Shown here piece by piece: positions 43,982 through 53,674 of a stretch of DNA of 64,000 nucleotides. Under the pieces are notes generated by a model. The model was not told the origin of the DNA. It saw only the letters and a list, made by a program, of their open reading frames with translations, and made no database searches. Positions within the stretch are counted from its first letter, which is position 1, and each line of letters begins with the position of its first letter. Source of the DNA: an uncultured Bacteriovorax sp. (GTDB taxonomy: Bacteria > Bdellovibrionota > Bacteriovoracia > Bacteriovoracales > Bacteriovoracaceae); assembly GCA_946481315.1 (NCBI GenBank), contig CAMLMH010000010.1:1-64000 (forward strand). The letters are read 5' to 3'. The position numbers and the translations under genes were made by a program.

Positions 43982-46351
43982 TTAAAAAGTAATATGCTGA
44001 GGACCCTCATCGCTCCAGTGACCAGTGAGTGTGCCACTTTCCAGATTACCCGAGAGTAAACGTTTGGACAGAGGACGGGTGACAAGTTGTGAGAACACTG
44101 ATTGCAGTGGTCTTGCCCCGAACCGAGGGTCATAACCGCGTTTAGCAATTTCGGCATAAGCGGCTTCGTCCAGTTCGATTTTAAGCGATTTTTGGGCCAG
44201 ACGCTCATTGAGCAACTTCAATTGCTTGTTGATCAGGTCGCGCATGATTGTCTGATCCAGCGATTTATATGTCAGTACACTATCGATACGGCCTAAAACT
44301 TCCGGCTTAAAATCTTCTGTGATATTCTTCGAGTTCGTAGTCATTAAAATAATGGTATTCCTGAAGTCAATTGTCCGTCCTTTGTTATCTGTCAGACGTC
44401 CGTCATCGAGAATTTGCAATAGGATATCTGAGAAGTCACGGTGGGCCTTTTCGACTTCATCAAAGAGGATGACAGCATAAGGTTTACGGCGAACGGCTTC
44501 GGTCAATACACCACCTTCTTCATATCCAACATAACCCGCAGGAGCACCAATTAGTTTGGCCACGGAGTGTTTTTCTGAAAATTCTGAAAGGTCAAAACGA
44601 ATCAGGTTTTCTTCATTATCAAAAAGAAACTGGGCAAGTGCTTTTGCTGTTTCTGTCTTACCGACACCCGATGGACCTTGTAACAGGAATGATCCCAGTG
44701 GTCTCGTCGGATCAGATAAACCGGCATGAGCTGTTATCAGGACTTCTGCCACTTCATGCAGGGCCTCTTTTTGACCAAACACGCGGGAATTTAAAAAGCC
44801 CTCCAGTTCAAGAATATTATCCTGTTTTGATTTCAGGATTTTTTCTACCGGAATTCCTTTTTGACGGGAAATAACATTCGCAATATGCAGTGGAGATAAA
44901 ATCCACTCACTGCTTTCCTGCTCAATTTTATGTTCAGTATCCGGAATAAGTGAGTACTTTAATTTGGAAGCGTACTCATAATCCTGATTTCGTTGTGCGA
45001 CTTCCAGATCATACTTATACCGGTCGAGCTGATGTTTAAGCTCAGAAACTTTTTTCAGGGAGAGAACTTCTTTTTCCCATTCGGCTTTTCCTTTAATAAA
45101 CTTTTCTTCCAGATCCATGATTTCCTGCTGAATCTCTTTTTGATTCGCCTGAGTTTTTGCATAAATCTTTTTTGATCTGATTTCAGCTTCCAGTTCAACC
45201 AGATGAGCAGGCATTGCTTCAGCAGCTAGTTTCAAGGCCGAGGAGGCTTCATCGATCAGGTCAATGGCCTTGTCCGGTAAATTCTTATCGGTAATATATT
45301 GAGTCGACAAAAAGACTGCATTGTAGATGGCCTCATCAGAGATTTTAATCCCGTGGTGAATCTCCATTTTTTCTCTGATTCCCATCAAAATTTCAATAGC
45401 GTCTTCTTTGCTCGGCTCATCGACCGGAACAGAACGGAATCGTCTGTCCAGTGCGGAGTCATTCAGAATATATTTTTGATATTCTTCCGGTGTGGTTGCA
45501 CCGATACAGTGCAGTTCTCCACGGGCCAGGGCCGGTTTTAATAAATTTGCCGCATCCATGGCACCGTCAGTCCGTCCGGCCCCAACTAGCTGGTGAAGCT
45601 CATCGATAAAAAGAATTGCCTGTCCGTTTTGATCTTTGATGAATTTTAATAAGGCCTGTAAGCGCTCTTCAAACTCACCACGGTATTTTGTTCCGGCCAT
45701 TAATGATCCGAGATCCAGAGAGTAGACAGTTTTTCCTTCCAGAACATCCGGAACCCGACCTTTGACAATTTCACCGGCGAGACCTTCAACGATGGCCGTC
45801 TTACCAACACCGGCAGGTCCGACCAGCACTGGATTGTTTTTTCCTCTGCGGCCTAAAATCTCCATCACCGCACGGATTTCTTTGGAGCGTCCGATGACTG
45901 GATCGAGTTTCCCCTGTTCAGCAAGTTCATTGAGATTAGTCAGGAAGTTCGGTTTTTCAGTCGCGTCTTCAGCGTTTTCTGCTTTTAAATCGTTATAGTC
46001 GATTTTAAAATTCGGCAGAATTTGTGGAAGATATTTCAATAAGTCAGTTTCTGTAATTTCACCGCGACCATTTTGGATGGCATAAGAAGAAGCATAAGTC
46101 AGCCACTCACTTAACTTGGAGTGAGGGCGAAGATTCTCCATCTCAATTTTTTTGGCAGTGGTTGGAAGAACATCAATAATTTTTTCCAGGTCTTTTTTAT
46201 ATTTTTTCAGAGCGCGGGAAGAATATGACTGAGGGTTATTTATCAGTCCCAGCATTAAGAGCTCCGGATAGAACTCAGCGCATTTACGCTTTAATGCTTC
46301 ACTCTGAGCAATGGCCAGTGATCCTTCGACAATCTGATTGAATTTGTTCAT
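43982..46351 (-). CDS. clpB: ClpB-type AAA+ disaggregase
   Basis: Two AAA+ modules with Walker A GPAGVGKT and GPSGVGKT, Walker B ILFIDE and VILFDE, and the ClpB-like coiled-coil middle domain ([21 protein letters not shown]). It extracts proteins from aggregates with DnaK. No ClpP-binding IGF/IGL loop was obvious. The N-terminal 140 residues do not follow the usual tandem Clp-N repeat and look divergent; total 789 aa is shorter than the usual 850-870. Start at 46351 fits GGAGA spacing; a GTG lies two codons earlier. Confidence 0.88.
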   Translation of the reverse strand: MNKFNQIVEGSLAIAQSEALKRKCAEFYPELLMLGLINNPQSYSSRALKKYKKDLEKIIDVLPTTAKKIEMENLRPHSKLSEWLTYASSYAIQNGRGEITETDLLKYLPQILPNFKIDYNDLKAENAEDATEKPNFLTNLNELAEQGKLDPVIGRSKEIRAVMEILGRRGKNNPVLVGPAGVGKTAIVEGLAGEIVKGRVPDVLEGKTVYSLDLGSLMAGTKYRGEFEERLQALLKFIKDQNGQAILFIDELHQLVGAGRTDGAMDAANLLKPALARGELHCIGATTPEEYQKYILNDSALDRRFRSVPVDEPSKEDAIEILMGIREKMEIHHGIKISDEAIYNAVFLSTQYITDKNLPDKAIDLIDEASSALKLAAEAMPAHLVELEAEIRSKKIYAKTQANQKEIQQEIMDLEEKFIKGKAEWEKEVLSLKKVSELKHQLDRYKYDLEVAQRNQDYEYASKLKYSLIPDTEHKIEQESSEWILSPLHIANVISRQKGIPVEKILKSKQDNILELEGFLNSRVFGQKEALHEVAEVLITAHAGLSDPTRPLGSFLLQGPSGVGKTETAKALAQFLFDNEENLIRFDLSEFSEKHSVAKLIGAPAGYVGYEEGGVLTEAVRRKPYAVILFDEVEKAHRDFSDILLQILDDGRLTDNKGRTIDFRNTIILMTTNSKNITEDFKPEVLGRIDSVLTYKSLDQTIMRDLINKQLKLLNERLAQKSLKIELDEAAYAEIAKRGYDPRFGARPLQSVFSQLVTRPLSKRLLSGNLESGTLTGHWSDEGPQHITF

Positions 46352-46423
46352 AAACACTCTCCTTCCAATGAAATCCTAATTACATTTCATTTCAATTGAA
46401 AGATGGGAGTGGTTATAAGAGTG

Positions 46424-46819
46424 TCAAGCCTTGGTGTTTGATAATACTTTCAGGACCTTCTCCTGAAAACTTTCTTCATTGAAGGGCTTGACGAGAAAGT
46501 TTTTGACCCCACGCTGGATCACTTTGGCAATGGTTTCTTTTTCCAATGCGCCGGAAACAATGATCACTGAATCTTTATGATTAAGACCGTCAGTATCAAT
46601 TTCCAGTATAGTATCCAGACCGTTTTTCTTCGGCATATTGATATCAAGTAATATGAGAGAGAATTTTTGGTTACGCAGCTTCTGAGAAGCCATGGCCCCA
46701 TCAGTGGCCACAACAATATTTTTAAAGCACCCCATGCTGCTGCAATACTCTTTCATGATGTCGCAAATATCTTTATCATCATCAACAATTAAAACGTCTT
46801 TTTGTTTTTTATCGTTCAT
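46424..46819 (-). CDS. Single-domain response regulator (CheY-like)
   Basis: 131 aa receiver domain only: acidic pocket VDDDKD, phospho-acceptor Asp in LLDINMP, and Lys in VKPF. No output domain. No adjacent histidine kinase, so it receives phosphate from elsewhere. It follows the S1/P1 nuclease gene by 11 bp, same strand. Confidence 0.9.
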   Translation of the reverse strand: MNDKKQKDVLIVDDDKDICDIMKEYCSSMGCFKNIVVATDGAMASQKLRNQKFSLILLDINMPKKNGLDTILEIDTDGLNHKDSVIIVSGALEKETIAKVIQRGVKNFLVKPFNEESFQEKVLKVLSNTKA

Positions 46820-46830
46820 ATTCGCGAATC

Positions 46831-47646
46831 CTACACGTTGTCTTTTACCTTTTGCCTTAACTCAAGGTAGCTCTTATCTGGTTTTTGGTTCTTGAAAATA
46901 TTGTTCAGTAGATTGGCCAGCCGCAGACCGGCCTGTCGCAGGCGCAGCTCATAAACTGGTTTTACTTTAAAATGGTATTCATATCCCGCCGACTCACCAA
47001 CATCATAGACAACATTGCGCAGGTCTTGTGATTCTTTGGCCCAGTCAAGAAAGGTGCCGCTGGTGAATGATTTTTTTTCTTCTTTGGTAAAATGGTTCAG
47101 GATTTTTGAATACTCGGTATATGAGAGCTGCTCGAAGTCTACGATGTTTTCATCCCAAAGAGCATGCAGGTTAGTTTCCGTTTTAAACCATTTGAGACGA
47201 ACAGTATTGCCGCCTCGATCTTCAGCAAGCCCCACATGTAACGGCTGATGCAGATCTCCCATCATATGAACCATGAATCGAAGAGCATCTTTTTTTTGCT
47301 CCGGTGAAGATTTGGGATCCCTAAGTGTTTCTTCAAACTGAAATAGAGCAAAAATAACGTCACCTTCAGGTGGACGTTTTTGATCAAAGTAAGTTTTTCC
47401 ACTAGGAATGCTCACATAATGCCAGGGAGAAGAATAACTGTATTTTTTGTCGGAGCGTATTTCATCCGGCCAGGTTGAAACACGGGCCAGATCTTCATTT
47501 CCCAGAATTTTTTCAATGGCCTTTTTAGTTCCTGGTAAAAGATTTTGCTGAGCGATTTCGCCGACGATACGATGTCCGTTTTTACCCCAGGCAAACGCAC
47601 TGGTTGAAAGTAAACTCATAGAAATAATTAATATTGTTTTTTTCAT
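46831..47646 (-). CDS. Secreted S1/P1-type nuclease
   Basis: Zinc-dependent nuclease that cuts single-stranded DNA/RNA and releases 5'-nucleotides. The signal peptide (MKKTILIISMSLLSTSAFA) ends just before Trp-Gly, so the mature N-terminal Trp can ligate zinc as in P1 nuclease. Other zinc-ligand blocks: GHRIVGEIA, STWPDE, WHYVSIP, MVHMMGDLHQPLHVG and LHALWD. Outside the cell or in the periplasm it could salvage nucleic acids. ATG overlaps the previous stop (ATGA). Confidence 0.92.
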   Translation of the reverse strand: MKKTILIISMSLLSTSAFAWGKNGHRIVGEIAQQNLLPGTKKAIEKILGNEDLARVSTWPDEIRSDKKYSYSSPWHYVSIPSGKTYFDQKRPPEGDVIFALFQFEETLRDPKSSPEQKKDALRFMVHMMGDLHQPLHVGLAEDRGGNTVRLKWFKTETNLHALWDENIVDFEQLSYTEYSKILNHFTKEEKKSFTSGTFLDWAKESQDLRNVVYDVGESAGYEYHFKVKPVYELRLRQAGLRLANLLNNIFKNQKPDKSYLELRQKVKDNV

Positions 47647-49049
47647 ATATCGCACTTTGCTCCGAATAAACATTTCGCTTTAACTGTTTTAGCGACAGAA
47701 GGAGGAACAAACTTTTCCCACCCTTCGGTTCCATCCTGAATCATCTTTAGGACTCTTCTTGACCAAATAGAAACAACTTCCGGATTAAAATCAGTAATAT
47801 CCGAGACATGATTGTTTTCTTTTAAATATGACAAAAAATTCGCTAAATCCGGTGAAACGGTCAGCGTATCCAGAGTTTTCATTTCGCCCGCTTCGTCGTC
47901 GCACGCGGGATAGATAAAGAGTTTTGTCTGCGGCTCAATCAATGTTCCGATGGAACCAATGAGACCAAACCTCCCCCCCTGGTAACGTGCGGGATTTAAA
48001 ATTTCTTCAAAGTTATAAGCGGCAAGCACGAAAGCAATTTTTTTCTTGGCATACTTAGTGAAGAACATATTCAGATCGCTGTAGGATTCAGAATTGGAGA
48101 TCAAAACTCTCTGACCTAAAGCAGACAAAAGATCAACTCGCGCCAGAAAATCTTCATTATCAACCGTTCCGCGATCAAGCAGAAGTGACATGGATATTTC
48201 CGGGATGACGATGATGTTTTCCTGTTGTGTTTTATCCAGGGTGGCCTTAAATTTTCGAAGTCCGCACTCCAGCATATCTAAACTGAGATTCGTCGGCGGA
48301 CGATACCCCCCCCGCACTACCAGAACATTTTTTTTATACAGAACGTCTGAAGCCTGAGAGACACCGCCATCTACATCAAAGATCACGGCTTCACAAAGTT
48401 TCATTTTGACCAGTTCCAGACACAAGAGGCGGCTGTCTTGCCCCTGGAAAGCATCGCCGGAAACACGAATCATATCGATTTTTATTCTGGAGGTTGTCAG
48501 CCCATCCATCAGACTGGCCACAAACTTTTCTCTGTCGCCAGTTTGATTATAAACAGCATAGACCAGGTTAACTCCAATCAGGCCCAGAGCTTCTTGTTGC
48601 TGAATGTTTTCTGCGTCCAGCATACTTACGTGTAAAATACACTGGGAGGGCGCGGCCTTGGGAGCATTCTGGAATTTAATTCCAATCCAGCCATGGTTTT
48701 CTCCTGTCCCCTTAAATGACTTTGCTGCGACAGTATTGGCAAAAGCAAAAAAAGTCGTTCCTGGGTGGCGAATATCCATTAAGCGTTCCACCAGAATATC
48801 GTATTCGGTGTCCAGCATTTTCTGGAGACGATCGAAGCTGACATAGCGGCCTGACTTTTCTTTGCCGTAAATAGCATCACTCATGGTCATGTCGTAGGCC
48901 GAGATGCTTTTGGCAATTGTCCCTGCAGCACCACCAGCGCGAAAGAAATGCCGGGCCACTTCCTGTCCGGCGCCAATTTCAGCAAATGTTCCATAGATAT
49001 TATTGTCGAGGTTGATTTCCAGCGCTTTTTGCTGATGCCCTAATCCCAT
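47643..49049 (-). CDS. Conserved protein of unknown function
   Basis: 468 aa, no signal peptide. The N-terminal block LGHQQKALEINLDNNIYGTFAEIGAGQEVARHFFRAGGAAGTIAKSISAYDM is strongly familiar from a family found also in Bacteroidetes, often loosely labelled TonB-dependent receptor or nicotinate-nucleotide adenylyltransferase; neither label fits anything I can see in it. Mixed alpha/beta with HGWIGIKFQ and an ELVKMKLCEAVIFDVDGG segment. Coupled to the S1/P1 nuclease by a 4-bp overlap. Confidence 0.7.
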   Translation of the reverse strand: MGLGHQQKALEINLDNNIYGTFAEIGAGQEVARHFFRAGGAAGTIAKSISAYDMTMSDAIYGKEKSGRYVSFDRLQKMLDTEYDILVERLMDIRHPGTTFFAFANTVAAKSFKGTGENHGWIGIKFQNAPKAAPSQCILHVSMLDAENIQQQEALGLIGVNLVYAVYNQTGDREKFVASLMDGLTTSRIKIDMIRVSGDAFQGQDSRLLCLELVKMKLCEAVIFDVDGGVSQASDVLYKKNVLVVRGGYRPPTNLSLDMLECGLRKFKATLDKTQQENIIVIPEISMSLLLDRGTVDNEDFLARVDLLSALGQRVLISNSESYSDLNMFFTKYAKKKIAFVLAAYNFEEILNPARYQGGRFGLIGSIGTLIEPQTKLFIYPACDDEAGEMKTLDTLTVSPDLANFLSYLKENNHVSDITDFNPEVVSIWSRRVLKMIQDGTEGWEKFVPPSVAKTVKAKCLFGAKCDI

Positions 49050-49158
49050 AAAGATCCCCAGTAGAAATTGAAACTTGTCTAAGATATGATATCGGCAATC
49101 AGGACGCTTGCAAATAACGAAAAGAACCTAAAAACACTGCGCAAGAGGATATTATTCA

Positions 49159-49458
49159 ATGAAACCACTTAAGGCCCACCTGCTCGTTTGCACGAGTTGT
49201 ACGTATAAGAAACTCGATGGATCGGAATCAACACCGGAAGAGGCTTATCAGCTTAGAAAATGCCTTAAAAAACGCGCTAAAGAAGCCTTTCCCAAAGATG
49301 AGGTTCGGGTAACGGCCGTCAATTGTCTCGACGAGTGTGACGACGGCATTGCTACTGTCTTCTATCCTCAGGGGGAGTGGCATTTAAACCAGCGCCCAGA
49401 AGATGAGGACAAACTTTTCAACCGTTTATCCGAGCTGGCCGCTCAGGTTAAGGAATAA
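49159..49458 (+). CDS. Thioredoxin-fold [2Fe-2S] ferredoxin-like protein
   Basis: 99 aa. Cysteines C11, C14, C35, C56 and C60 fit the (2Fe-2S) ferredoxin-like thioredoxin fold (LLVCTSC...NCLDECDDGIATVFYP). Probably cytosolic electron transfer or sensing. Followed 68 bp later by a 39-aa membrane peptide gene on the same strand. Confidence 0.8.
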   Translation: MKPLKAHLLVCTSCTYKKLDGSESTPEEAYQLRKCLKKRAKEAFPKDEVRVTAVNCLDECDDGIATVFYPQGEWHLNQRPEDEDKLFNRLSELAAQVKE

Positions 49459-49526
49459 ATTATTGTGTCGATAAGTCTTTTGCGTAATAAATGGCCAAAG
49501 CCGGCCGGTAGCGCAAAGGACGATTT

Positions 49527-49646
49527 ATGACAATGATGGATTTAACAGCGTTTTTGATCGGAACATCAATCGTGATGCTGGTATTTGTTTCAAAAACCAA
49601 CATCGAAAAATCCCGGGTAAAAGTTCCAGTAAAAATTAAGAAATAA
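49527..49646 (+). CDS. Small single-pass membrane protein, 39 aa
   Basis: AAAGGA lies six bases before ATG 49527. The peptide has one hydrophobic helix (LTAFLIGTSIVMLVFV) and a Lys-rich tail with Val/Ile-Lys alternation (VKVPVKIKK). It overlaps the end of the acyl-CoA ligase gene on the other strand by 11 bp. The strong RBS and charge pattern support a real small protein; function unknown. Confidence 0.55.
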   Translation: MTMMDLTAFLIGTSIVMLVFVSKTNIEKSRVKVPVKIKK

Positions 49647-51123
49647 GAAAAAGAGCGTCAGCTTTTAATTTTTTGCGATCCACTTTTCCGTTGGGAAGAA
49701 GGGGAAAAACCGTCAAGCACTGCAGATGCTGAGGATGTTTGTAACGGGAGAGTTTATCATTTAAAAAAGTTCTCAGCTCTTCCACCGAAATCTCTTTGTC
49801 CGTCTTTAAAAAAGCAAATCCGACTTCACCCCATTTTGCATTTGGAACAGCAACGACAACTGCTTCGGCAATGTCCGGATGCGATGTTATGTGTTTTTCC
49901 ACTTCTCCGGGATAAACATTTTCTCCGCCGGAAATATACATGTCTTTTATCCGGCCTACGACATAATAAAATCCATCGGCATCAACCTTAACTAAGTCAC
50001 CGGTATAAAAATATCCATCTTTGAAGGATTCTTTGAAGGCCTTTTCATTTTCATAATAACCGCACGTCACGTGCGGGCCGCCGATTAGCAATTCTCCCGG
50101 TTCATTCACCGCTGCATCCTGACCGTGCTGATTGATCACTCGTACTTTTGAATGAGGCATCGGTTTACCTATAGATCCCGCTTTAGTCACGGCGAATTCT
50201 TCATCCAGCAAAAAGCAATTAGGACCGACTTCTGTCAGGCCAAATCCCTGCTTAAAACAAAGATTTTTGCGCTGATATTCTTCAATCATCGGAATCGGAC
50301 AGGCCGCTCCTCCGGAGATAAAAAAGCGGATGGAAGAAAAATCACACGTTTTGAAACGCCTGTTTTCCATCAGCATCTGAAACATGGTTGGAACGGCAAA
50401 ATAGACACTGACTTTTTCTTTTTCAATGCAGTTAAAAACATTATCAGCAACAAAACCTGTAGCGAGGATACTTGTTCCTCCTAGATATAACAGCGGAAGA
50501 AGTAATACATTGTATCCGCCGGTATGAAAAAAAGGTGTTTCTACCAGTGTAACATCAGTCGATTTTAATCCCCAGCCCCGGCATGTTTCAATCTGATTGG
50601 TAAGCAGCATTTCACCGTGAAACATGACCCCCTTAGGCATTCCGGTTGATCCAGAAGTAAAAAGCATCAGGATCGGGTCCTGCATGCCCGAGCGAGTGTT
50701 TTCAAAATCGCGGTCTGTAAATTCGTGGTTTAATTTTACACTCTGGATATCGAGATACTGCCCGCTGCTTTTAAGCAACTGGGATCCGACTCCGGCATAG
50801 AGCTTAGGAGAAAGATGCGAGAGAACGGTTTCTAATTCGCTAACTGAAAGACGAAAATTGAGTGGAACAAAAAGTGCCTTTATTTTTGCACAGGCAAGCA
50901 TAAGAGTGAGGTGGGCCAGGCAATTGGCCGGAGCATGAAAGGCCACGCAGTCTGCTGCTCCTACTCCGCGCTCTTTTAAAACACCGGCCCAGGCGTTTAC
51001 TTCCTGATTTAATTCTAAATAGGTTAATGAGCGAGACTGCCCATTTTCCAGCTGGGCAATGACAGCTGTTTTCTCTTTAAACTCACGCGCATTTTTTTCT
51101 AAAAATTCAATCCAGTATTTCAT
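49636..51123 (-). CDS. AMP-forming acyl-CoA synthetase
   Basis: Activates a carboxylic acid with ATP and CoA. The P-loop is FTSGSTGMPKGVMFHGEM; GFGLTEVGPN and YYTGDL-type block YFYTGDLVKVDADGFYYVVGRIKDMYISGGENVYPGEVE, plus the final GKVDRKKLK lysine, are present. 495 aa. Closest in style to medium/long-chain acyl-CoA and OSB-CoA ligases; chain length cannot be read. Last gene of a five-gene operon; its ATG overlaps the hydrolase stop by 4 bp. Confidence 0.9.
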   Translation of the reverse strand: MKYWIEFLEKNAREFKEKTAVIAQLENGQSRSLTYLELNQEVNAWAGVLKERGVGAADCVAFHAPANCLAHLTLMLACAKIKALFVPLNFRLSVSELETVLSHLSPKLYAGVGSQLLKSSGQYLDIQSVKLNHEFTDRDFENTRSGMQDPILMLFTSGSTGMPKGVMFHGEMLLTNQIETCRGWGLKSTDVTLVETPFFHTGGYNVLLLPLLYLGGTSILATGFVADNVFNCIEKEKVSVYFAVPTMFQMLMENRRFKTCDFSSIRFFISGGAACPIPMIEEYQRKNLCFKQGFGLTEVGPNCFLLDEEFAVTKAGSIGKPMPHSKVRVINQHGQDAAVNEPGELLIGGPHVTCGYYENEKAFKESFKDGYFYTGDLVKVDADGFYYVVGRIKDMYISGGENVYPGEVEKHITSHPDIAEAVVVAVPNAKWGEVGFAFLKTDKEISVEELRTFLNDKLSRYKHPQHLQCLTVFPLLPNGKVDRKKLKADALFLIS

Positions 51124-51833
51124 AGTATAGTCTCTAACCAGGGAACAATATGTGTATCCATAATACCTGGCCGTTCAATGAGTGAAGCATGTCCGCCCGG
51201 GGCCACTTTTAGCTCGGCATTCTTTGTTTTTGTCAGCATTTTTTCATGAATAAAAACCGGAGTCAGAACATCTTCTCGTCCGGCAATAAAAAGCACAGGG
51301 CAACTAATTTCAGTGAGGTCAATAGACGTTTCCATGGCCCCCAAAATCAGTCCACGAACAACATGCCCGGGAATATCTCCGGCCCGAGTGCGATAAGATA
51401 AAAGAAGTTCGTTTTTATCATTGAATACTTCTTCGCCCCAGATCCAGGGAGTGGCAATATCAAAACGATGCTCGCCACCGCCTTGTTCATAGGCTGCTAA
51501 CCAGCTGCCGAGTTTCGCTTTCATCATCGGCGTCGGTATATCGTAAGTGTCACAGGCCACACAGGCCTTAACTTTCTCACTAAAACGCCGGGAGAATTCC
51601 AAGGCAATTCTTCCACCGTTAGATAAACCAATCAGGATAATATTTTGCAGTTCGTGCTTATCCAGCACGGCAAGCAAATCTTCCACATGATCATCGAGAT
51701 GATAAATATTGTCCGGTTTAGGAGATTTCCCCTGTCCACGACAGTCATATCGTAAAATCTGAAACTTCTCTCGTAGATAAAAACAAGCTCCGTCAAATGA
51801 AGTGAGATCGGCAAATAGTCCGTTCACCATCAC
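51120..51833 (-). CDS. Alpha/beta hydrolase with unclear start
   Basis: Visible: GQGKS, nucleophile elbow GLSNGG, Asp in GREDVLTP and His in PGGHASL. The GTG/ATG at 51833/51830 has no RBS and removes the first beta-strand. The frame stays open upstream to about 51893 and encodes IRLELFSQLEGTKRHPADPTVVMVNGL in two overlapping segments, which looks like the true N-terminus. Only a rare ATT codon, behind GGTGG, is available there, overlapping the FabG-like stop. Either a non-standard start or a lost one. Probably a thioesterase or ester hydrolase acting with its operon partners. Confidence 0.75.
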   Translation of the reverse strand: MMVNGLFADLTSFDGACFYLREKFQILRYDCRGQGKSPKPDNIYHLDDHVEDLLAVLDKHELQNIILIGLSNGGRIALEFSRRFSEKVKACVACDTYDIPTPMMKAKLGSWLAAYEQGGGEHRFDIATPWIWGEEVFNDKNELLLSYRTRAGDIPGHVVRGLILGAMETSIDLTEISCPVLFIAGREDVLTPVFIHEKMLTKTKNAELKVAPGGHASLIERPGIMDTHIVPWLETIL

Positions 51834-51886
51834 AACAGTTGGATCTGCCGGATGTCGTTTTGTTCCTTCTAGCTGTGAAAAAAGTT

Positions 51887-52618
51887 CTAGCCTAATATTG
51901 TACCACCATCAACGTTCAGGCATGTACCTGTAATGTAAGAAGCATCATCACTTGCTAAGAATGCATAAGCAGCAGCAATGTCCGCCGGCTCCCCTAATCT
52001 TCGAAGACTTGCTTTTTCTTCCATCATGGCGAGAACTTTTTCCGGCATTTTCTTAACCATTGGAGTAGCGATGAATCCAGGGGCCACAGCGTTCACGCGG
52101 ATTTTATCTTTACCTAATTCTTTGGCCATAGTCTTGGCCATAGCGATTACACCGGCCTTAGTTGCAGAGTAGTTTGTCTGTCCGAAGTTTCCGTAGTGAG
52201 CAACAACCGAAGCAGCATGAATGATAGATCCACCTTTTCCAGCTGCCTTCATGACTTCAGCAGCAGCTTTAGAAAGCTTGAATATAGAAGTGAGGTTAAC
52301 AGCGATAACGTCGTCCCATTGCTCATCTGTCATTTTTAACAAAGTCGCATCTTTTGTAATCCCGGCATTGTTGATTAGAACGTCTACACCTTTTGCCATT
52401 TCTGCTTTGATCGCGTTTAATGTATCAGCTTTTGTAACGTCACCAGAAATGTATGTCATCTTATTGGGAAATAGGGCCTTGAGCTCTGATTGCTCCAGCG
52501 TCGGCATATCAATTAAGACCAGTTCTGATCCTTCAGCATAAAATCTTTCCGCTGTCGCGCGACCGATCCCTGAAGCAGCACCTGTGATAAAGACTCTTTT
52601 GTTTGTTAAACCTTTCAT
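51887..52618 (-). CDS. FabG-like short-chain dehydrogenase/reductase
   Basis: Classical SDR of 243 aa: TGAASGIG cofactor loop, NNAG, catalytic Ser-Tyr-Lys as HAASVVAH, Y154-x3-K158 (YSATK), and PG motif VAPGFIATPM, with C-terminal NVDGGTILG. Likely reduces a 3-ketoacyl thioester made by the neighbouring KASIII-like enzyme. Acyl carrier could be CoA or ACP. 21 bp after the KASIII-like gene. Confidence 0.88.
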   Translation of the reverse strand: MKGLTNKRVFITGAASGIGRATAERFYAEGSELVLIDMPTLEQSELKALFPNKMTYISGDVTKADTLNAIKAEMAKGVDVLINNAGITKDATLLKMTDEQWDDVIAVNLTSIFKLSKAAAEVMKAAGKGGSIIHAASVVAHYGNFGQTNYSATKAGVIAMAKTMAKELGKDKIRVNAVAPGFIATPMVKKMPEKVLAMMEEKASLRRLGEPADIAAAYAFLASDDASYITGTCLNVDGGTILG

Positions 52619-52639
52619 AAATTCTCCTGCTATTATTTT

Positions 52640-53674
52640 TTATCCTAAATCCTGAAGTTCATTCGTCTCAAATGTGTTTGTGTCCCAGCGAAGGGACATC
52701 GCAGACCACATGTAACCAATACCTGCTGATGCCAGTACCACGTGATCACCTTTTTTCAAAAGACCACGTTTTTCAGCAAGTCCCAATGAAAGAACCTGAT
52801 CAGGGGCTCCGAAGTGACCATAGTGATCGAGGTAAATCGATTGCTCTGACTTTAATTCCATAGGCCCTAAAATCGCATCGTGTGCTGATTTTTTCATGTG
52901 CAGCAATGCCAGGTAATCAATTGGTTTTTTAAGTTCATTGTCGGCCGCTTCCCGAATCACTTGCAAAAAGTTGACGATTGATCGCTTTTCAAGACGCTCG
53001 CGCATTCCCTCAACATCCGGAACCTGAAGAAAACTCATGCTGACATCCGGATTGTCGCGAAGCGGATTTCTTGTTCCACCGGCCGGCACGATAACGTCAG
53101 TTGTGAAATCGCCATCAGTGATGATGGAAGATTCTAAAAGAGGATTTTCTGCTATATCGCTTTTTTCCAGAAGGATCGCTGATGCGCCATCGGCAAGATT
53201 GTATAAAAAACGTGTGTTGGGATCTTTGTAATTTACCAGGTCACCGGTTTTGTGTCCGCCACAAAGCAAAACGCGGTTAATTTTTTTGTCCGTTAACATC
53301 AGAGATTTTGCTAAATGCAGACCCAGGATTTTATTTGAACAACGGGCAGAGATATCAAAGGCGCGGGCCTTTTTTAATCCCAGCTCTCTTTGGACGTAAA
53401 TTCCTGCTGTCCAGACGATATAGTCTTTGTATTCTGATCCTGTCCAGATCACCATATCGATGGAATCCGGATCGATACCTTTCATTACTTTTCGGGCGGC
53501 CATCACGGCCATATCACCCGGATGAGTAAATTTATCTGCACGACATTTGCGGACAATTCCCATTTTGGATTTAACGACGTGTTCAGGAACTCCGGATTCG
53601 CGGGCAATATAGGCCGCATCCTCAAATCCTTCCGGTAACCAGACAGCTGCTTTTTTCAGGTTGATGAATGTCAT
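52640..53674 (-). CDS. KASIII-family (FabH-like) enzyme with altered active site
   Basis: 344 aa thiolase-fold protein. Catalytic Cys112 (DISARCSNKILGLHLA) and His259 (ALLHMKKSAHD) are in place. The third residue, Asn in FabH (YGNTSAAS), is His287 here (HYGHFGAPDQV). The fold and ends are otherwise intact. This pattern recalls divergent KASIII relatives that make non-standard condensations or transfer acyl groups (OleA-, PqsD-, CerJ-like). Its ATG overlaps the upstream hydrolase stop (TAATG). Function is inference. Confidence 0.8.
   Translation of the reverse strand: MTFINLKKAAVWLPEGFEDAAYIARESGVPEHVVKSKMGIVRKCRADKFTHPGDMAVMAARKVMKGIDPDSIDMVIWTGSEYKDYIVWTAGIYVQRELGLKKARAFDISARCSNKILGLHLAKSLMLTDKKINRVLLCGGHKTGDLVNYKDPNTRFLYNLADGASAILLEKSDIAENPLLESSIITDGDFTTDVIVPAGGTRNPLRDNPDVSMSFLQVPDVEGMRERLEKRSIVNFLQVIREAADNELKKPIDYLALLHMKKSAHDAILGPMELKSEQSIYLDHYGHFGAPDQVLSLGLAEKRGLLKKGDHVVLASAGIGYMWSAMSLRWDTNTFETNELQDLG

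Noticed and set aside
46831..47646. Defence-type nuclease
   Set aside because: Signal peptide and S1/P1 zinc motifs show an ordinary secreted nuclease.
49482..49491. Third SOS operator (TTTTGCGTAA)
   Set aside because: Only one TTACGC half (reverse strand); no second half at 11-bp spacing.
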